Below, one piece after another: positions 8,202 to 16,341 of a stretch of DNA of 64,000 bases. The notes under the pieces are model-generated. The model was not told where the DNA came from. It searched no databases and was given only the letters and a program-made list of their open reading frames with translations. Position numbers and translations under genes: made by a program. Where the stretch lies: assembly GCF_030283205.1 (NCBI RefSeq), contig NZ_JASNWF010000006.1:310001-374000 (forward strand), in the 5' to 3' direction. Position 1 is the stretch's first letter. Each line of letters begins with the position of its first letter. The stretch comes from Actinomadura opuntiae. GTDB taxonomy: Bacteria > Actinomycetota > Actinomycetes > Streptosporangiales > Streptosporangiaceae.

Positions 8202-9160
8202 GCCAGGAACCCCGACGATGGGCGGGCCACGACGCGGCGGGCGGGCGCGCCGTCCAGCGGCGCCATGCCGGCCTCGCGGCGCAGCACCTCGGTCGCGACG
8301 GCGGTGAAGTCGGCGATGGCGCGCTCGTGCTCGGGGTCGCGGGTGCGCCGCCACGCGCACGACGTCCGCCACGCCAGCGGCTCGCCGACCAGCGGCCGCC
8401 ACGTCACCCCGGCGGTGTCGTCGGTGCGCGGGACGAGCGCCACGGCCGTCCCGGCGAGGACGAGGCCCAGCGCGAACTGCGGATGCCGCGCCTCGTGCAC
8501 GGCGGGCGGCGCGTACCCGTGCCGGCGGCACGCGGCCAGCGCCTCGTCGTAGGCGCCCGGCGCCTCCTCGCGCGGGAAGACGACCAGGTCGCGGCCGCCG
8601 AGGTCGGCGAGGTGCACCTCCGGGGACGCGGCGAGGCCGGCGCCCTCCGGCAGCAGCACCCCGACCGGCTGGCCGAGCATCGGGCCGAGCCCGAGGCCGC
8701 GCGAGTCGCACGGGTGCCGGACGATCCCGGCGTCCAGCGCGCCGTCCGACAGCGCCCGGACCTGCTCGGCCGTCCCCGTCTCGCGCAGGTCGAGCCGCAG
8801 GTCGGGGCGGCGGTCCCGGAACGCGGCGATCAGCGCGGCGACGATCGGGCCGCCGAGGTCGCTCGGCAGGCCGGCGCGCACGGTGCCGACCTCGCCGAGC
8901 CGGGCCCGCTCGGCGACGGAGTAGACGCGGTCCACGCGGGCGAGGATGTCACGGGCGTCCTCCAGCAGCAGCCGCCCGGGCGCCGTCAGCTCGACCTTGC
9001 GGCTGGAGCGGTCGAAGAGCCGCACCCCGAGCTCGCGCTCCAGCCGCTGGATCCGCTGGCTGAGCGGCGGCTGGGCCATGCCGAGCCGCTCCGCCGCGCG
9101 GCCGAAGTGCAGTTCCTCGGCGACCGCGACGAAGCAGGTCAGATGGCCGACGACGTTCAC
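8198..9160 (-). CDS. LysR-family transcriptional regulator (BlaA-like context)
   Basis: About 320 residues. The N-terminal winged helix-turn-helix is clear (HLTCFVAVAEELHFGRAAERLG, then PPLSQRIQRLERELGVRLF, positions given by residues about 6-60), followed by a periplasmic-binding-type effector domain. The GTG at 9160 is preferred because LysR proteins begin a few residues before the HLTCF segment; the open frame continues upstream to 9229 without family similarity and through likely promoter sequence. It is the first gene of a two-gene operon with the serine protein downstream and is divergent from the penicillin-binding protein at 9280, a usual arrangement for LysR control of both sides. 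Confidence 0.85.
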   Translation of the reverse strand: MNVVGHLTCFVAVAEELHFGRAAERLGMAQPPLSQRIQRLERELGVRLFDRSSRKVELTAPGRLLLEDARDILARVDRVYSVAERARLGEVGTVRAGLPSDLGGPIVAALIAAFRDRRPDLRLDLRETGTAEQVRALSDGALDAGIVRHPCDSRGLGLGPMLGQPVGVLLPEGAGLAASPEVHLADLGGRDLVVFPREEAPGAYDEALAACRRHGYAPPAVHEARHPQFALGLVLAGTAVALVPRTDDTAGVTWRPLVGEPLAWRTSCAWRRTRDPEHERAIADFTAVATEVLRREAGMAPLDGAPARRVVARPSSGFLA

Positions 9161-9279
9161 GACCAGGAACCATATCAAAAGCCATATCACTGTCACCCGG
9201 ATATCAATCTTGGACATCCGGCCGCTCACCTGGTGTTCTTGGGCATCCGGCCGATGGCGAGTCTCGGAGAAGAGAGGAC
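9161..9279. promoter_or_regulatory. divergent control region with repeated motifs
   Basis: Divergent region between LysR and the penicillin-binding protein. CATATCA occurs at 9171-9177 and 9183-9189, and ATATCA again at 9201-9206. CTTGGRCATCCGGCCG occurs twice as direct repeats (9209-9224 and 9238-9253, one mismatch). This local AT-rich patch in a GC-rich genome is a good candidate for LysR binding and overlapping promoters. Which repeat binds the regulator is not known. Confidence 0.5.
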
Positions 9280-10935
9280 ATGAACATGCGCCGATCCCGC
9301 GTGGTCACCGTCGCCGCGGTGGCGGTCGCGGCCGTGCTCGTGGGGGCGGGAGCGGTGTGGTTCCTGCGGGACGGGGAGAGTCCCGGGGACGCCGCGAAAC
9401 GCTACCTGGCGGCCTGGAGCCGCGCCGACTACACCGCGATGCGCGCCCTGACCGCCGATCCGCCCGCCGACTTCACCACCCGGTTCAGCCGGCTGCACGA
9501 CGACCTCGGCGTCACCGGGCAGCGCTACACCGTCGCCTCCGTCGGCGACCCGAAGGGCGACACCGCCGGCGGCTCCTACACCGCCGCCCTGACCCTCGCC
9601 GGGAACCGCACCTGGAGCTACGAGGGCGCGCTGCCGCTCACCAAGCGCGACGGCAAGTGGCGCGTCTCCTGGTCGCCCGACGTGCTGTACCCGGGGCTCA
9701 AGGAGGGGCAGCGGCTGCGGTCCGCGCGCGCCTGGCCCGCCCGCGCCGACATCAAGGCGGCCGACGGCAGCAGCCTCGCCGGGTCGCCGTCCGGGTCCGT
9801 CCAGCAGCTCACCGGGCCGCTCGGCCCCGCGACGGCCGAGGCCGCCGGCAAGCTCGGCGCCCCGTACCGCAAGGGCGACACCGTCGGCGCCGACGGCCTG
9901 CAGAAGCAGTACGAGAAGCGGCTCGCGGGCACGCCCGCCCTCGCCGTCCAGATCGTGGACGCCGGCGGCAAGCCGGTGAAGACGCTGAAGCGGTTCGGCG
10001 GCGCCGACGGGAAGCCGCTGACGACCACCCTCGACCCGAAGGTGCAGACCGCCGCCGGGAAGGCGCTCGGGGCGGCGTCCAAGCCCGCGTCGCTGGTCGC
10101 GCTCCGGCCGTCCACCGGCGAGATCCTCGCCGTCGCGAACAAGCCGGGCGGCTACAACCGGGCGCTGATGGGCCGCTACCCGCCGGGCTCGACGTTCAAG
10201 GTCGTCACCGCCGCAGCACTCGTCGCGGGCGGCATGTCGCCGTCCACGAAGGTGCCCTGCCCCGCCACCACGACGGTCGGTGGCCGCTCGTTCCACAACT
10301 ACAAGCACGAGGACTTCGGGACGGTCGCGCTGCGCGAGGCGTTCGCGCACTCCTGCAACACCACGTTCGCGCGGCTGGCCGTGGACAAGCTGGGGGAGAA
10401 GCGGCTCGCCCAGGTCGCCTCCCAGTTCGGCTTCAACGCCCCGGTCATCGCCGGGCTGCCCGCCGTCCGCGCCTCGTTCCCGGACGCCAAGGACGACACC
10501 GCGTTCGCCGCCGCCTCGTTCGGGCAGGGCGAGGTGCTGACCAGCCCGCTGAACATGGCCGCGGTCGCCGGCGCGGCGGCGAGCGGCGTGTGGCGCTCGC
10601 CCCGGCTCGTCGACGCGTCGCTGGCCGGGCAGGCCGTGGACGCGGGCGGGCGCAAGCCCGAGCCCCCGCACAGGCTGGAACCGGCGGTGAAGTCGGCGCT
10701 GCACTCGCTGATGCCGGCCGTCGTCAGCGAGGGCACCGCGTCCGGCGTGGACTTCCCGTCCGGCACGGCCGGCAAGACGGGGACCGCCGAGTACGGGTCC
10801 GGCACGAACCCGCCGACGCACGCCTGGTTCATCGGCTACCGGGGCGACCTGTCCTTCGCCGTGATCGTCGAGGGCGGCGGGACGGGCGCCGAGGCGGCGG
10901 CGCCCATCGCCGCGAGCTTCCTCAACTCCCTCTGA
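9280..10935 (+). CDS. penicillin-binding protein, MecA-N plus transpeptidase
   Basis: 551 residues. A single N-terminal membrane anchor (about residues 8-28) is followed by an NTF2-like MecA-N domain (about 35-150), a dimerisation region, and a transpeptidase domain with STFK (Ser304), SCN (Ser358-Asn360) and KTGTAE (Lys499). It belongs with class B PBPs of the type found in low-affinity, beta-lactam-tolerant enzymes, and would cross-link peptidoglycan outside the membrane. ATG 9280 follows GAGAGG closely; ATG 9286 is an alternative with better spacing. Its position opposite a LysR/serine-sensor pair suggests regulated expression. It ends at a strong bidirectional terminator. Confidence 0.9.
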   Translation: MNMRRSRVVTVAAVAVAAVLVGAGAVWFLRDGESPGDAAKRYLAAWSRADYTAMRALTADPPADFTTRFSRLHDDLGVTGQRYTVASVGDPKGDTAGGSYTAALTLAGNRTWSYEGALPLTKRDGKWRVSWSPDVLYPGLKEGQRLRSARAWPARADIKAADGSSLAGSPSGSVQQLTGPLGPATAEAAGKLGAPYRKGDTVGADGLQKQYEKRLAGTPALAVQIVDAGGKPVKTLKRFGGADGKPLTTTLDPKVQTAAGKALGAASKPASLVALRPSTGEILAVANKPGGYNRALMGRYPPGSTFKVVTAAALVAGGMSPSTKVPCPATTTVGGRSFHNYKHEDFGTVALREAFAHSCNTTFARLAVDKLGEKRLAQVASQFGFNAPVIAGLPAVRASFPDAKDDTAFAAASFGQGEVLTSPLNMAAVAGAAASGVWRSPRLVDASLAGQAVDAGGRKPEPPHRLEPAVKSALHSLMPAVVSEGTASGVDFPSGTAGKTGTAEYGSGTNPPTHAWFIGYRGDLSFAVIVEGGGTGAEAAAPIAASFLNSL

Positions 10936-10949
10936 CCGGCCCCGCTTCC

Positions 10950-10988
10950 GGCGCGCCGCTCCGCCTCCGTGCGGCGGAGCGGCGCGCC
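10950..10988. terminator. bidirectional hairpin terminator between PBP and corA
   Basis: Perfect 16-base-pair inverted repeat (arms 10950-10965 and 10973-10988, 7-base loop) between the convergent stop codons at 10935 and 11008. TTCC and GGAA flank it and can extend the stem past a small bulge. There is no T tract, as is usual in this GC range. Confidence 0.8.
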
Positions 10989-11007
10989 GCCGGAACCCGG
11001 CCGGACG

Positions 11008-12039
11008 TCAGAGCCAGTCGCGGCGCTTGAAGACGGCGTAGAGGCCGAGGCTGCACACCACGATGATCACCGAGCTGACGATGAACCCCGAATGCGAGGA
11101 GAACCCCGGATACGGGACGTTCTGCCCGTAGAAGCCGGTGACCGCCGTCGGCACCGCGATGATCGCCGCCCAGCTGGTGACCTTCTTCATCACCTCGTTC
11201 ATCCGGTTGCCCTGCAGCGCGATCCGGGTGTCCAGCAGGTTCGCGACGAGGTCGCGCAGGCTGTCGGTCCACTCGCCGACCCGCAGCGTGTGGTCGTAGA
11301 CGTCCTGCAGGTAGGGCGCGAGCGCCGGGGCGACCATCCGCAGGTCCCGGCGGAGCAGCGTGTTCACGACCTCGCGCATCGGCAGCGCCACCCGGCGCAG
11401 CGCGACCAGGTTCTTGCGCAGCCGGAAGCTGCGCCGCTGGATCTCGCGCACCGGGAACGCCTCGTCGAAGATCATCGACTCGACCTCGTCGGCCTCGTCG
11501 TCCAGCGACTGCACCGCGCCGAGCTGCAGGTCGACCACCAGGTCGAGCAGCCCGTACAGCAGGTAGCCCGCGCCGGTCTCGCCGATGTCCACGCCGGGGC
11601 TCTCGTCCCACCGCCTCACCAGCGCGTCGATGTCGAAGCCGGGGCCCTGCCGGACGGTGACCAGCGCCCGCTCGGCCAGGAACGCCGACACCTCGTCCAG
11701 CTCCAGCTCGCCGTCCTCCACCCGCGGGACGTAGACGTTCAGGAACGCGTACCGCTCGTAGCGGTCGATCTTCGCGCGCTCGTGCCGGGACACCGCGTCC
11801 TCGGCCGCCACCGGGTCCAGCCCCAGCTCGTCGCTGATCACCTGGAAGTCGGCGCGCTGCGGCGCGCACAGGTCGACCCACACGACCGTGTCGTCCTGGT
11901 CGAGGTAGTCGCTCACCTCGGCGACCGGGAAGCCCTCGGCCTCGAGCTTCCCGGCGCGCCAGACGCGGGTACGGGGCGGGGGGATCTCGGCCGGGGCGGC
12001 CGCGTCCGGCCGGGGGCCGGCTCCGGAGGGATGCGCCAT
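11008..12039 (-). CDS. corA: CorA family magnesium/divalent cation transporter
   Basis: 343 residues. There is a large acidic cytoplasmic domain (about 1-270) with the CorA segment RLRKNLVALRR, then two C-terminal membrane helices. The loop signature is YGQN instead of the usual YGMN, which lies in the periplasmic loop that selects the ion. The C-terminus ends in the positively charged KRRDWL expected on the cytoplasmic side. The N-terminal 25 residues are Pro/Ala rich and variable. Family members import Mg2+, Co2+ or Ni2+; the GQN variant makes the substrate less certain. It is transcribed alone, tail to tail with the PBP gene. Confidence 0.88.
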   Translation of the reverse strand: MAHPSGAGPRPDAAAPAEIPPPRTRVWRAGKLEAEGFPVAEVSDYLDQDDTVVWVDLCAPQRADFQVISDELGLDPVAAEDAVSRHERAKIDRYERYAFLNVYVPRVEDGELELDEVSAFLAERALVTVRQGPGFDIDALVRRWDESPGVDIGETGAGYLLYGLLDLVVDLQLGAVQSLDDEADEVESMIFDEAFPVREIQRRSFRLRKNLVALRRVALPMREVVNTLLRRDLRMVAPALAPYLQDVYDHTLRVGEWTDSLRDLVANLLDTRIALQGNRMNEVMKKVTSWAAIIAVPTAVTGFYGQNVPYPGFSSHSGFIVSSVIIVVCSLGLYAVFKRRDWL

Positions 12040-12083
12040 GCGGCCCCTTATACCCCTGCTCCGCAGAGATCACGGAGTGTCCG

Positions 12084-12132
12084 GGAGATCACAGCGGCAC
12101 CGGGGATCACGGCGGCACCGGGGATCACGGCG
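12084..12132. repeat. 18-base tandem repeat over the LacI stop codon
   Basis: Unit GGGGATCACGGCGGCACC at 12102-12119, a copy with two mismatches at 12084-12101 and a partial copy at 12120-12132. The LacI stop (12125-12127, reverse strand) lies in the last copy. The repeat separates lacI-type and corA genes. Confidence 0.7.
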
Positions 12133-13156
12133 CCGCCGACGAGCGGGGCGGCGCCGACGAGCCGCGCACCACCAGCCGCCCGGGCAGCACCCGCGGCGCC
12201 GGACGGCCGCCGTCCAGCAGCTCCAGCAGCGCGGTCATGCCCTGCGCGCCCATCTCCTCGGCGGGCAGCCGGACGGTCGTCAGCTCCGGCTCCAGCGCGG
12301 TCGCCAGCAGCACGTCGTCGAACCCGGTGACCGACAGCTCGCCCGGCACGTCCAGCCCGAGCGCGCGCGCCGCCTTGTAGGCGCCCGCCGCGATCAGGTC
12401 GTCGTCGCAGACCAGCGCGGTCGGCGGGTCGGGCCGCGCGAGCAGCCGGTGCGCCGCGTCCCGCGCCGAGGCGACGTCGATCGCGCACGCCGACCGGGCC
12501 AGGGTGCCGCCGGGCAGCGCCGCGACCTCGGCGGCGAGCGTCCCGGCGCGGGCCCGGAACGTCCACTGGTCGACGCCCGCCGCGACATGGCCGAACCGGC
12601 GGTGGCCGAGGCCGGCCAGATGCGCGGCGATCGCCCGCATCCCGTCCGCGACCCCGAAGTCGACGGTCGGGACGTCGGCGTCCGGGCCGCTGTCGAGCAG
12701 CACGGCGGGCGTGCCCTGGAACCGCTCCAGCGCGGCGGCCGGCATGGAGGACGCCAGCACGCCGTCGATCGCCTCGTGCGGCGCGGGGAACGGGCTCTCG
12801 GCCGGGCCGTCCGCGTCGTCGGGCCAGGTGGACACCACGACGCCGAACCCGTGCCGCGCGGCGACCCGCGCCGCGCCGGTGTAGACGGGGCCGAAGAACG
12901 GCGCGGTCAGCGTCGGCACCATCAGCAGGACGGTCCGGGTCGTGCCGAGCCGCAGGTTCCGCGCGGCCTGGTTGGGCCGGTAGCCGAGCCGCTCGGCGGC
13001 GGTCCGCACGCTGCGCGCGGTGGCGGGGGAGACCCGGCCGCTCCACTTGCCGCCCAGCACCAGCGACACCGTCGACTGCGAGACCCCGGCCTCCTGCGCG
13101 ACGTCCTTACTGGTGGGACGGCCGGCCAGCGGCACCTCGGCCTCCCTCGCGGACAT
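12125..13156 (-). CDS. LacI/GalR family transcriptional regulator
   Basis: 343 residues. The N-terminal LacI helix-turn-helix is intact (TSKDVAQEAGVSQSTVSLVL) with the hinge segment YRPNQAARNLR, followed by a periplasmic-binding-like sensor domain (about 70-335). The start ATG at 13156 leaves a short N-terminal extension before the helix-turn-helix. It is divergent from the MFS gene, and the 93-base gap carries paired TACGTATGAC sites that are likely its operators. The effector is probably a sugar or small metabolite, but not identifiable. The C-terminus runs into an 18-base tandem repeat. Confidence 0.88.
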   Translation of the reverse strand: MSAREAEVPLAGRPTSKDVAQEAGVSQSTVSLVLGGKWSGRVSPATARSVRTAAERLGYRPNQAARNLRLGTTRTVLLMVPTLTAPFFGPVYTGAARVAARHGFGVVVSTWPDDADGPAESPFPAPHEAIDGVLASSMPAAALERFQGTPAVLLDSGPDADVPTVDFGVADGMRAIAAHLAGLGHRRFGHVAAGVDQWTFRARAGTLAAEVAALPGGTLARSACAIDVASARDAAHRLLARPDPPTALVCDDDLIAAGAYKAARALGLDVPGELSVTGFDDVLLATALEPELTTVRLPAEEMGAQGMTALLELLDGGRPAPRVLPGRLVVRGSSAPPRSSAAP

Positions 13157-13198
13157 CGGACACGGAAAACAGACTAGAGCCGGACACCCGGGAAGTGG

Positions 13199-13229
13199 TA
13201 CGTATGACCCACGGGGTAATACGTATGAC
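13199..13229. promoter_or_regulatory. paired TACGTATGAC operator candidates
   Basis: TACGTATGAC occurs at 13199-13208 and again exactly at 13220-13229. The starts are 21 bases apart, two helical turns, so both face the same side of the DNA. Each has the palindromic core TACGTA. They lie between divergent LacI and MFS genes, upstream of the MFS ATG at 13250. Confidence 0.6.
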
Positions 13230-13249
13230 TAACGCGACGGGGACACGGG

Positions 13250-14452
13250 ATGCGGGGCTACGTCGACTTCCTGCGCCGGCCGCACGCGGCGCGGCTGCTC
13301 GCCGGCACGCTGTTCGGCCGGCTGCCCAACGGGATGGGCGCGCTCGCCGTCGTGCTGCACGTGCGCGCCGACGGCGGCGGCTACCCGCTCGCCGGCACCC
13401 TCGCCGCCGTCCTCGGCCTGGCGATGGCCGCCGGCCAGCCCGTCCTCGGCCGCGCGATGGACCGCTACGGCCAGCCGCGCGTCCTGCTGCCCGCCGCCTG
13501 CCTCGCCGCCGCCGGGTTCGTGCTGCTCGCCGCGGTCGGCGCGCGCCCGCTGCCGGTCGCGGTCGCCGCGGTGGTCCTCGCCGGGTTCGCCACGCCGCCG
13601 CTTGAGGCGGGGCTGCGGGCGCTGTGGCCGGACGTCCTGGACGGCCCCGAGCAGGTCGACGCCGCCTACGCCCTCGACGCCGCCGCCCAGGAGATCCTGT
13701 TCTCCGTCGGGCCGCTGCTCGTCGTCGCCGCGGCCGCCGTCAGAACCGAGGCCGCGCTCGTCCTCACCGGCGCGGTCGGCGTCGCCGGCACGCTCGTCGT
13801 CGCGCTGTCGGGGCCGTCGCGCCGCTGGACGGGCCGGCCGCGCGCCGCCGACTGGGCCGGGCCGCTGCGCTCGCGCGGGCTGCGCGTCCTGCTGTCCTCG
13901 CTGGCCTGCGCCGGCATCGCGCTCGGCGTCTACGCGGTCGCCGTCGTCGCCTACGCCGAACGCCTCGACAGCGGCATCGCCTCCGGGCTGCTCCTGGCCT
14001 GCATGGCGGGCGGCGCGCTGGCCGGCGGCATCGTCTACGGCGCGCGGCCGTGGGCGGGCGAGCCGCACCGGCGGCTGCCCTGGCTGCTCGCCGCGCTCGC
14101 CGCCGGCTACGTCCCGCTCGTCCTCGCGCCGGGGCTGGGCGCGATGTCGGTGCTGGCCTTCGTCAGCGGCGTGTTCCTCGCACCCGTGCTGGCCTGCAGC
14201 TTCACCCTCGTCGACCGGCTCGCGCCGGCCGGCACCGTCACCGAGGCGTTCGCGTGGGTCGTCGCGGCCGTCGGCGCGGGCGGCGCGGCCGGGTCCGCCG
14301 TCGCGGGGTTCGGCGAGAAGCTCGCCGGGGTGCCGGGCGCGTTCGCGGGCGCCGGGATCGGCGGCGTGCTGGCCCTCGCGCTGTGCCTGCTCGGCGCCCG
14401 GACGCTGCGTCCCGCCGCCGCCCGCCCCGTCCCGGCGCGCGTCCTCGGCTGA
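13250..14452 (+). CDS. MFS transporter
   Basis: 400 residues, almost wholly hydrophobic with about 12 membrane helices. The cytoplasmic loop GRAMDRYGQPR after the second helix is the MFS signature region. Related actinobacterial proteins are annotated as drug or sugar efflux permeases; the substrate cannot be read from the sequence. It is divergent from the LacI-type regulator, which is likely to control it through the TACGTATGAC sites. The stop codon lies in a degenerate 18-base tandem repeat. Confidence 0.85.
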   Translation: MRGYVDFLRRPHAARLLAGTLFGRLPNGMGALAVVLHVRADGGGYPLAGTLAAVLGLAMAAGQPVLGRAMDRYGQPRVLLPAACLAAAGFVLLAAVGARPLPVAVAAVVLAGFATPPLEAGLRALWPDVLDGPEQVDAAYALDAAAQEILFSVGPLLVVAAAAVRTEAALVLTGAVGVAGTLVVALSGPSRRWTGRPRAADWAGPLRSRGLRVLLSSLACAGIALGVYAVAVVAYAERLDSGIASGLLLACMAGGALAGGIVYGARPWAGEPHRRLPWLLAALAAGYVPLVLAPGLGAMSVLAFVSGVFLAPVLACSFTLVDRLAPAGTVTEAFAWVVAAVGAGGAAGSAVAGFGEKLAGVPGAFAGAGIGGVLALALCLLGARTLRPAAARPVPARVLG

Positions 14453-14497
14453 CACGGGTGCTTCGGCTGGCACGGCTCCTTCGGCTGGCGCGGCGGC
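14444..14497. repeat. three degenerate 18-base tandem units over the MFS stop codon
   Basis: Units at 14444-14461, 14462-14479 and 14480-14497 share the frame YTCGGCTGRCRCGG. The MFS stop TGA (14450-14452) is in the first unit; the following units read TGG at that position. Confidence 0.6.
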
Positions 14498-14507
14498 CGG
14501 GCGGCCG

Positions 14508-16268
14508 TCAGATCCAGGACTTGAACCAGATCCGGGCGTGCCAGTCGTCGTAGGTGAGCGTCTGCGCCGCGAGGATCGGATAGAAGTAGGCGAAGTTCGC
14601 CAGCACCACCAGCAGGAACGCGCCCGCGGCGGCGGCGCCGACGAGCCGCCGCACCCCCGGCGGCAGCGGCTGAGGCACCGTAGACGGCACAGGGGACGGC
14701 ACCGAGGACGGCACCGGCGCGACCCGCGCGCCACCCGGCCCGTACGCCTCGTCCGGGAACGTCGTGTCGGGGAACCCGGTGTCCCGCGGCGCGGTGTCGG
14801 TCCCGCCGGCGGGCTGCGCGCCGGCGTCCGGGGACCGCCCGGCCGCCGCCGCATGCGCGCCCACCAGTCCCGAAGCGGGGCCTATCAGGTACCCGAGCAC
14901 CAGCACGACCGCCAGGACCATGAACGGGATCAGCGGCGTCGCGTAGAACAGGAACATCGTCCGCTCGTGGAACGCCGACGGGAACCAGGTCAGCCAGCCG
15001 GCGAGGAACCCCAGCACGATCGCCCCGGCCCGCCAGTCGCGCAGCAGCAGCCAGATGAACAGCACCACGATCAGCGCCGCCAGCGCGCCCCACCACAGGG
15101 CGGGCGTGCCGATCCCGAGGATCTCCCGCGAGCACCGAGGCGCGCCGCACGTCTTCGGCTCGGTGTAGAAGAACGCCACCGGACGGCGCAGGATCGGCCA
15201 GCCCCACGGCCACGACTGGTACGGGTGCTTGGCGTCCAGGCCGGTGTGGAAGTCCAGCATCTGCCGGTGGTAGTCCCACAGGTGCGGCATCGCCTCGAAC
15301 GGCCGCCACCACCAGTGGGCGGACGCGTGGCCGCGCCCCCACCCGCCGGGCTTGAAGATCCAGCCCGACCAGGTCGCCAGGTAGGCGATCAGCCCCACGA
15401 CGACGAGCTGGACGAACGCGGGCACCGCGTCCAGCAGCAGCGTCCCGCCCAGCGGCTCCCGGACCCCGGCCGCGCGCCGCGCCCCGTAGTCCCAGAACAC
15501 CACCATCAGCCCGAACGCGGCGACGTAGAACACGCCGGTCCACTTGGTCGCGCAGGCCAGGCCGAGGCAGACGCCCGCCGCCCAGCGCCACCCGTGCGCC
15601 AGGAACGGCCCGTACACCGACGCCGCCCCCGCCTCGATCCTGTCGGCGAGGGCGCGCCTGGACCGCTCCCGGTCGTTCACCAGGCAGGCGAACCCGGCGA
15701 GGATCCAGAACATCACGAAGACGTCCAGCAGCGCGGCCCGGCTCGTCACGAACTCCAGCCCGTCCAGCGCCAGCAGCAGCCCGGCCGCGCAGCCGAGCAG
15801 CGTCGACCCGGTCATCCGGCGGGCGACCCGGCACAGGATCAGCACCGACAGCGTGCCGGCCAGCGCGGGCACGAACCGCCAGCCGAACGGCGTCGCGCCG
15901 AACGCCCACTCGCCCATCGCGATCATCCACTTGCCGAACGGCGGGTGCGCGACGAACGAGGGGCCCTGCCCCCAGATGTGCGCGTGCCGGTCGGCGATCA
16001 GCATCTTGTCGGCGTTGTCGACGGTGTTGTGCTCCCAGCCGAACTTCAGCAGGGCCAGCGCGTCCTTGGCGTAGTAGGTCTCGTCGAAGACCACGGCCTT
16101 GGGCTCGCCGAGCCGGTAGAACCGCAGGAAGCCCGCGAACAGCGTGACCAGCAGCGGGCCCAGCCAGCCCGCCGGCGCGCCGCCCGGGACCGCCGGCGCC
16201 AGCCACTCGCGCGGGGAGGGCGGCCGCCATCGGGACGCGTTCGCCGGAGTCAGATCCGTCGTCGCCAT
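14508..16268 (-). CDS. pmt: protein O-mannosyltransferase (polyprenyl-phosphate-mannose dependent)
   Basis: 586 residues, GT39 family. The first outer loop carries the catalytic acidic motif FDETYYAKDAL, and AHPPFGKWMIAMGEW follows, both diagnostic. About ten membrane helices are visible, and a variable Pro/Ser-rich stretch interrupts the C-terminal region before the last helix. It transfers mannose from polyprenyl-phosphate mannose to Ser/Thr of Sec-exported proteins. ATG 16268 starts the conserved protein (MATTDLTPANASRW); the frame remains open upstream but overlaps the divergent rsmI. Divergent pmt-rsmI is the conserved arrangement seen in Mycobacterium tuberculosis (Rv1002c-Rv1003). Confidence 0.92.
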   Translation of the reverse strand: MATTDLTPANASRWRPPSPREWLAPAVPGGAPAGWLGPLLVTLFAGFLRFYRLGEPKAVVFDETYYAKDALALLKFGWEHNTVDNADKMLIADRHAHIWGQGPSFVAHPPFGKWMIAMGEWAFGATPFGWRFVPALAGTLSVLILCRVARRMTGSTLLGCAAGLLLALDGLEFVTSRAALLDVFVMFWILAGFACLVNDRERSRRALADRIEAGAASVYGPFLAHGWRWAAGVCLGLACATKWTGVFYVAAFGLMVVFWDYGARRAAGVREPLGGTLLLDAVPAFVQLVVVGLIAYLATWSGWIFKPGGWGRGHASAHWWWRPFEAMPHLWDYHRQMLDFHTGLDAKHPYQSWPWGWPILRRPVAFFYTEPKTCGAPRCSREILGIGTPALWWGALAALIVVLFIWLLLRDWRAGAIVLGFLAGWLTWFPSAFHERTMFLFYATPLIPFMVLAVVLVLGYLIGPASGLVGAHAAAAGRSPDAGAQPAGGTDTAPRDTGFPDTTFPDEAYGPGGARVAPVPSSVPSPVPSTVPQPLPPGVRRLVGAAAAGAFLLVVLANFAYFYPILAAQTLTYDDWHARIWFKSWI

Positions 16269-16341
16269 CTCGCAATCGTAAAGCCGGCCCCGGGCGGTCC
16301 GGTCTGCGCCCGGCGCCCGCCGCCCCTGGGAGGATGAGACC

